Below are positions 60,878-64,000 of a stretch of 64,000 nt of DNA, one piece after another. A program made the translations under genes and the position numbers. Where the stretch lies: assembly GCA_002841295.1 (NCBI GenBank), contig PHEU01000010.1, forward strand, positions 1-64,000. Direction: 5' to 3'. The stretch is from Actinobacteria bacterium HGW-Actinobacteria-6. GTDB lineage: Bacteria > Actinomycetota > Coriobacteriia > Anaerosomatales > Anaerosomataceae. The notes under the pieces are model-generated. The model saw only the letters and a program-made list of their open reading frames with translations. It had not been told where the DNA came from and ran no database searches. Position 1 is the stretch's first letter, and every line of letters begins with the position of its first letter.

Positions 60878-62221
60878 CTAGCGCGTCTGACCGGTCACGT
60901 TCCAGCTGCCGAGAAGCAACGCCGGCGTGAGGTTCGCGCCGCCCTCCTCCGGACCGACGAGCACACGGCGGTCTCCCACGGCGCGCACGTCTGAGAGTGC
61001 GTCTACCGCGCTTTGCGTGAAGCGTATGTTCTTCACCGGCTGTGTGAGGCGGCCGTTCTCGATAAGGAACGTGCCATCGCGCGTCATACCCGTGAGAGTC
61101 ACGCGAACCGGGTCTTCGACGTTCACGTAGTGGAAGCGCGTGACGTACAGGCCGCGCTCTACGCTTGCGATCATCTCGTCCACGGACGTCTTGCCAGCTG
61201 CAAGTTCAAGGTTCATCGGCAGGGGGCCATACGGGTTCGGCGCGGGGAGCGCATGACCGGTATTCGGCACGCCGAGCTTTGCGGCCCAGTACGAGTCCGT
61301 GACGGGCCCGCGCACGACGCCGGCTTCGACAAGCGGTGTGCGCCGCTTTGGGGAGCCCTCAAAGTCGAAGGTGAGGCCGACCGTCTCGGCGGAAAGCGCA
61401 TTCTCGGTCAGCGTGATGAGTTCCGAGAGGAGCAGCTCGCCCTCGTGCCCGGCGATGAACGAGGCCTTCTCGGCCACAGCTTGCGCGCCAAAGCCAAGGT
61501 AGCCGAGGAAGTCGAGCACGTCCGAGACAGCCTCGGGGGCGAGCACGACTGCGTACGCACCAGGCTCAAGCGAGCCCGGGTCGTCCGAACGCTGCGCGAG
61601 CATCGCCGCCTCGTCGCCGAGCGCCTCGGGTGCGAATTGAGCGGCGTCGCAGCCCAGCCATGACGCCCATCCGCTCCCGCCGTCGGTTCCTGCCGAGAGA
61701 ACGGTCGCCTTCACGTCGGTCACGCCCATAGCCGCGTCCACGCCGTGTGAGTTTGCGATTGCGACCGCGTAGTCCACGCGCGCCACGGTGCCTGCGGCGG
61801 ACAGGCCACGGAACCGCGACTGTTCGATGATCGCTGCGGCTGCCTTCGCGCGCGCCTCGGCATCGAACGCCTGCGTGCTCGCACACACACGCTCGATGCG
61901 CTCGATCTGCGCGGGCTTCGGCAGACCGGGGTACTCCGCGTCTTCGGGCGCCACGCGCGCGGCCGCGACGGCCGACTCACAGCATGCCTTGAGCGCGGCG
62001 TCGTCGAGCCGGTTGGTGCTGGCAACGCCGGTTCGCTTGCCGAGGACGGCGCGCACTGAGACGGTGGTGTCTTCCTCGGCCACGTTTTGGTGGATTCTGT
62101 TGTTGGCGAAGCGCGTCAGCGCGGCATCGTTTGCGGCGACGACCGCTTCGGCCTCATCGGCGGGCGTGAGCGCGACGGCGCGGGCGGCCAGCTCGCGTGC
62201 CTGGTCCTCGGAGATTCTCAT
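60878..62221 (-). CDS. pmbA: TldE/PmbA family protease subunit
   Basis: About 447 residues from ATG 62221. ALTRFANNRIHQNVAEEDTTVSVRAVLGKR (read in parts) is a conserved PmbA N-terminal segment, and FDFEGSPKRRTPLVEAGVVRG and GALPAPNPYG-like HALPAPNPYG are typical of the TldD/PmbA C-terminal domain. TldE has no zinc motif and forms a heterodimer with TldD. Known roles are maturation of peptide microcins and degradation of CcdA in E. coli. Its start overlaps the tldD stop by four bases (ATGA). Confidence 0.92.
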   Translation of the reverse strand: MRISEDQARELAARAVALTPADEAEAVVAANDAALTRFANNRIHQNVAEEDTTVSVRAVLGKRTGVASTNRLDDAALKACCESAVAAARVAPEDAEYPGLPKPAQIERIERVCASTQAFDAEARAKAAAAIIEQSRFRGLSAAGTVARVDYAVAIANSHGVDAAMGVTDVKATVLSAGTDGGSGWASWLGCDAAQFAPEALGDEAAMLAQRSDDPGSLEPGAYAVVLAPEAVSDVLDFLGYLGFGAQAVAEKASFIAGHEGELLLSELITLTENALSAETVGLTFDFEGSPKRRTPLVEAGVVRGPVTDSYWAAKLGVPNTGHALPAPNPYGPLPMNLELAAGKTSVDEMIASVERGLYVTRFHYVNVEDPVRVTLTGMTRDGTFLIENGRLTQPVKNIRFTQSAVDALSDVRAVGDRRVLVGPEEGGANLTPALLLGSWNVTGQTR

Positions 62222-63660
62222 CGTCCCACTCCAACCTGGATGTCGCGGAATCGTGCGGGGGAGGCGCCATGCGCCACGTGCGCGACTTGCATCGGCTCGC
62301 CCTTGCCGCAGTTGGGAACACCCCAGACCTGCCAGTGCTCGGCCGAACAGACGGCGTCGCAGCCGGCCCAGAACTTGGGTGTGATGCCGGTGTAGTTGGG
62401 GTTCTTGATCATCCGGCCGAGCTTGCCGCCTTTGATCTCCCAGCCGATCTCGCACGCGAACTGGAAGTTCAGTCGCCGGTCGTCGATCGACCAGGAACTG
62501 TTCGTCTCGAAGTAGATGCCGTCATCGGTGTCCGCGATGAGGTCGTCAAAGCTCCAGTCGCCGGGCTCGAGCGAGAGCGTCGTCATGCGAACCAGCGGGA
62601 TGCGATTCCAGCCGTCGGCACGCGCGCAACCGTTACTGGCCCGCCCAATGGCTGCGGCAGCCTCACGCGAGCTCTGGAAGCCTGTGAAGAGGCCTTCGTG
62701 CACGATGTAGTCGCGCTGCGCCGGCACGCCCTCGTCGTCGTATCCAAAGCTTCCGAGTGACCCGGGAACCGTCGCGTCTGCCACGACCGAGACGTGCTTT
62801 GAGCCGTAGCGTAGCGAGCCGAGGTCGCCGAGCTGCACGAACGACGTTCCGGCGAAAGCCGCTTCGTCGCCGAGCACGCGATCGAGTTCGGTCGGGTGTC
62901 CCACGCTTTCGTGCACTTGCAGCGCGATCTGGCTGGCATCGAGGATGACGGTCGTGGTTGTCGCCGGGCACGGTATGGCGCTCACAAGCGCCGCTGCCTC
63001 CTCGGCCACACGCGGTGCATTGCCGATGAGGTCGAGCTTGAGGATCGCTTCCCAGCCGCCCTGGACCGACTGCCCGCCGTGCGAGTTCGGGTAGGAGCGG
63101 GGGAGCACTTCGCCGTCGCCGAGCGCGTACGCTACGATACCGGCGCTGCTCTCCACGTACGACTGCTCGATCATGCTGCCTTCCGAGGAACCGAACACCT
63201 TCTCGACCTTGATGAAGCCGAGAGACGCGCTCGTGACGGTGACGAGTTCTTGCGTGCGGAGGCCCTCATCGGCCGCCAGTAGCAGCGCGAGCTTCTCCTC
63301 CAGCGGGATCTTGAACGGGTCGATCTCGCACGGCCCGCGCCAGACGTCGTCGAAGACGCCCACGGGTGAGAGCCGCACGGGTGCTGCCGCTGTGATGGCC
63401 GAGGCGCGCGCGATCGCGACCGCCTGGCGCGCCGCGGTCCTGATGGCGTCTGGCGTGAGCGCGGAGGTGGATGCGAAGCCCCAGGCGCCGTCAGCGATGA
63501 CGCGGATGCCGATGCCGAGGGACTCGGAGCTTTCGATGCCTTCCACGCGACCGGTGCGTACCGAGATGCTCTCCTCGGAAGTGAGCACCACGCGGGCGTC
63601 GGCGTAGGTTGAACCGGCGGACGCAGCAGCATCCAGCGCGGTCGTGACGAGGTCTTTCAT
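62218..63660 (-). CDS. tldD: TldD family metalloprotease
   Basis: A 480-residue protein. QVHESVGHPTELDRVLG contains the HExxxH zinc site, with the third Cys ligand expected in the C-terminal CxxG-like segment (WGVPNCGKGEPMQ). GIGIRVIADGAWGFAST near the N-terminus is the conserved domain 1. It degrades unfolded peptides together with TldE. AAGGATCGCC precedes the ATG at 63660. No microcin or lasso-peptide gene is seen next to it. Confidence 0.93.
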   Translation of the reverse strand: MKDLVTTALDAAASAGSTYADARVVLTSEESISVRTGRVEGIESSESLGIGIRVIADGAWGFASTSALTPDAIRTAARQAVAIARASAITAAAPVRLSPVGVFDDVWRGPCEIDPFKIPLEEKLALLLAADEGLRTQELVTVTSASLGFIKVEKVFGSSEGSMIEQSYVESSAGIVAYALGDGEVLPRSYPNSHGGQSVQGGWEAILKLDLIGNAPRVAEEAAALVSAIPCPATTTTVILDASQIALQVHESVGHPTELDRVLGDEAAFAGTSFVQLGDLGSLRYGSKHVSVVADATVPGSLGSFGYDDEGVPAQRDYIVHEGLFTGFQSSREAAAAIGRASNGCARADGWNRIPLVRMTTLSLEPGDWSFDDLIADTDDGIYFETNSSWSIDDRRLNFQFACEIGWEIKGGKLGRMIKNPNYTGITPKFWAGCDAVCSAEHWQVWGVPNCGKGEPMQVAHVAHGASPARFRDIQVGVGR

Positions 63661-63706
63661 GGCGATCCTTAGGACGCGGGATTGAGAAGACGTGCGTTGA
63701 ACCAGT

Positions 63707-63758
63707 CTACCGCACCGCGGCAGCGGGGTTTGCTACCGCACCGCGGCAGTCGGGTCCG
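63707..63758. repeat. Near-tandem 26-bp duplication at the 3' end of the NlpC/P60 gene
   Basis: CTACCGCACCGCGGCAG occurs at 63707-63723 and 63733-63749, exactly 26 bp apart. The following bases of the two units match partly (about 5 of 9). The second copy supplies the stop and last codons of the NlpC/P60 gene on the minus strand; the first lies beyond the stop. It looks like a recent small tandem duplication. Confidence 0.75.
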
Positions 63759-64000
63759 TCTTCGCGCCGAGGATCGGAGCGGTGCGCTGCGACCAGTCGT
63801 AGCGTCGTGCACCGGCGTAGTCCGAGCGATCCGCGAGCTTTGAGAGCTTCACGAAATCTCCGGTTCTGGGGGCGTGGATGAAGTACCCGGCACCCACATA
63901 GATACCCACGTGGTGGATTGGTGAGCCGAAGAATACGACGTCGCCAGGGAGGAGTGCGGAAGGCGATACAGCCGTGCCCAGGTTGAATTGAGCGCCCGAG
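63733..64000 (-). CDS. NlpC/P60 family hydrolase, C-terminal part
   Basis: The gene runs off the right edge; the last 89 codons are visible. LLPGDVVFFGSPIHHVGIYV contains the catalytic His (HVGIYVG), and GYFIHAPRTGDFVK includes the downstream His/polar residue of the triad. These are hallmarks of cysteine endopeptidases that cut D-Glu-DAP bonds in peptidoglycan. The catalytic Cys lies outside. The final residues TDPTAAVR and stop lie in one copy of a 26-bp duplication. Confidence 0.88.
   Translation of the reverse strand, partial: SGAQFNLGTAVSPSALLPGDVVFFGSPIHHVGIYVGAGYFIHAPRTGDFVKLSKLADRSDYAGARRYDWSQRTAPILGAKTDPTAAVR

Overview
The window is a GC-rich, almost fully coding chromosomal segment with no insertion sequences, phage genes or rRNA. 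Gene content points to an anaerobic, monoderm, high-GC bacterium, most likely an Actinomycetota of the Coriobacteriia/Anaerosomatales (OPB41) type. This is an inference from the combination of a 2-oxoacid:ferredoxin oxidoreductase, a V-type ATPase, an NfnAB-like electron-transfer pair, cell-wall-binding repeat 2 surface proteins, UPF0210/ACT and DUF951 proteins, and a Bacillus-like core cluster containing AbrB, YabE, Veg and SpoVG homologues.

Layout. 1-5,200: end of porB, degV, a tautomerase, an M20 peptidase and a PPC/CWB2 surface protein. 5,225-5,429: tRNA-Phe with its own promoter and terminator. 5,524-11,077: a small heat-shock protein and two paralogous PAS histidine kinases. 11,163-15,498: a secreted coiled-coil/lysozyme-like protein, then a PhoB-type two-component pair followed by a secreted helical protein and a lipoprotein behind a probable PhoB-type operator. 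15,495-19,445: a minus-strand pair (HEAT-repeat protein and degenerate HD-GYP protein) sharing an N-terminal domain, divergent from a degenerate ImmA/IrrE-like protein. 19,534-22,647: glucokinase, a DUF362 ferredoxin protein and a membrane protein.

22,640-34,493 follows the Bacillus subtilis order yabC-abrB-metS-yabD-yabE-ksgA-veg-ispE-spoVG-glmU-prs-ctc-spoVC, with an added flavoprotein gene and a tRNA-Gln placed just before glmU. 34,505-39,631: an M23 peptidase, DUF4870 and ApbE proteins and NfnA/NfnB-like subunits.

39,746-45,431 is a surface-protein locus: a LytTR response regulator, a DUF916-like membrane-anchored protein, two small exported proteins and an 896-residue exported multidomain protein. 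Two of these genes have the same bipartite upstream module with identical 46-nt internal spacing, the strongest candidate for an undescribed co-regulated system in the window. 45,620-49,719: UPF0210/ACT pair, DUF951, a degenerate LytM protein and a CapA-family protein. 49,921-58,935: a complete V-type ATPase operon (H-I-K-E-C-F-A-B-X-D) with an unknown small membrane protein X and a K subunit that retains Na+-site residues. 59,242-64,000: a zinc-ribbon membrane protein, an amidase-like lipoprotein, the TldD/TldE pair and the end of an NlpC/P60 hydrolase.

Cell-envelope maintenance is a recurring theme (CWB2, M23 x2, NlpC/P60, amidase, YabE, PcsB-like, CapA), together with envelope-directed signalling and anaerobic energy metabolism. 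Start codons were chosen from Shine-Dalgarno spacing and are predictions.
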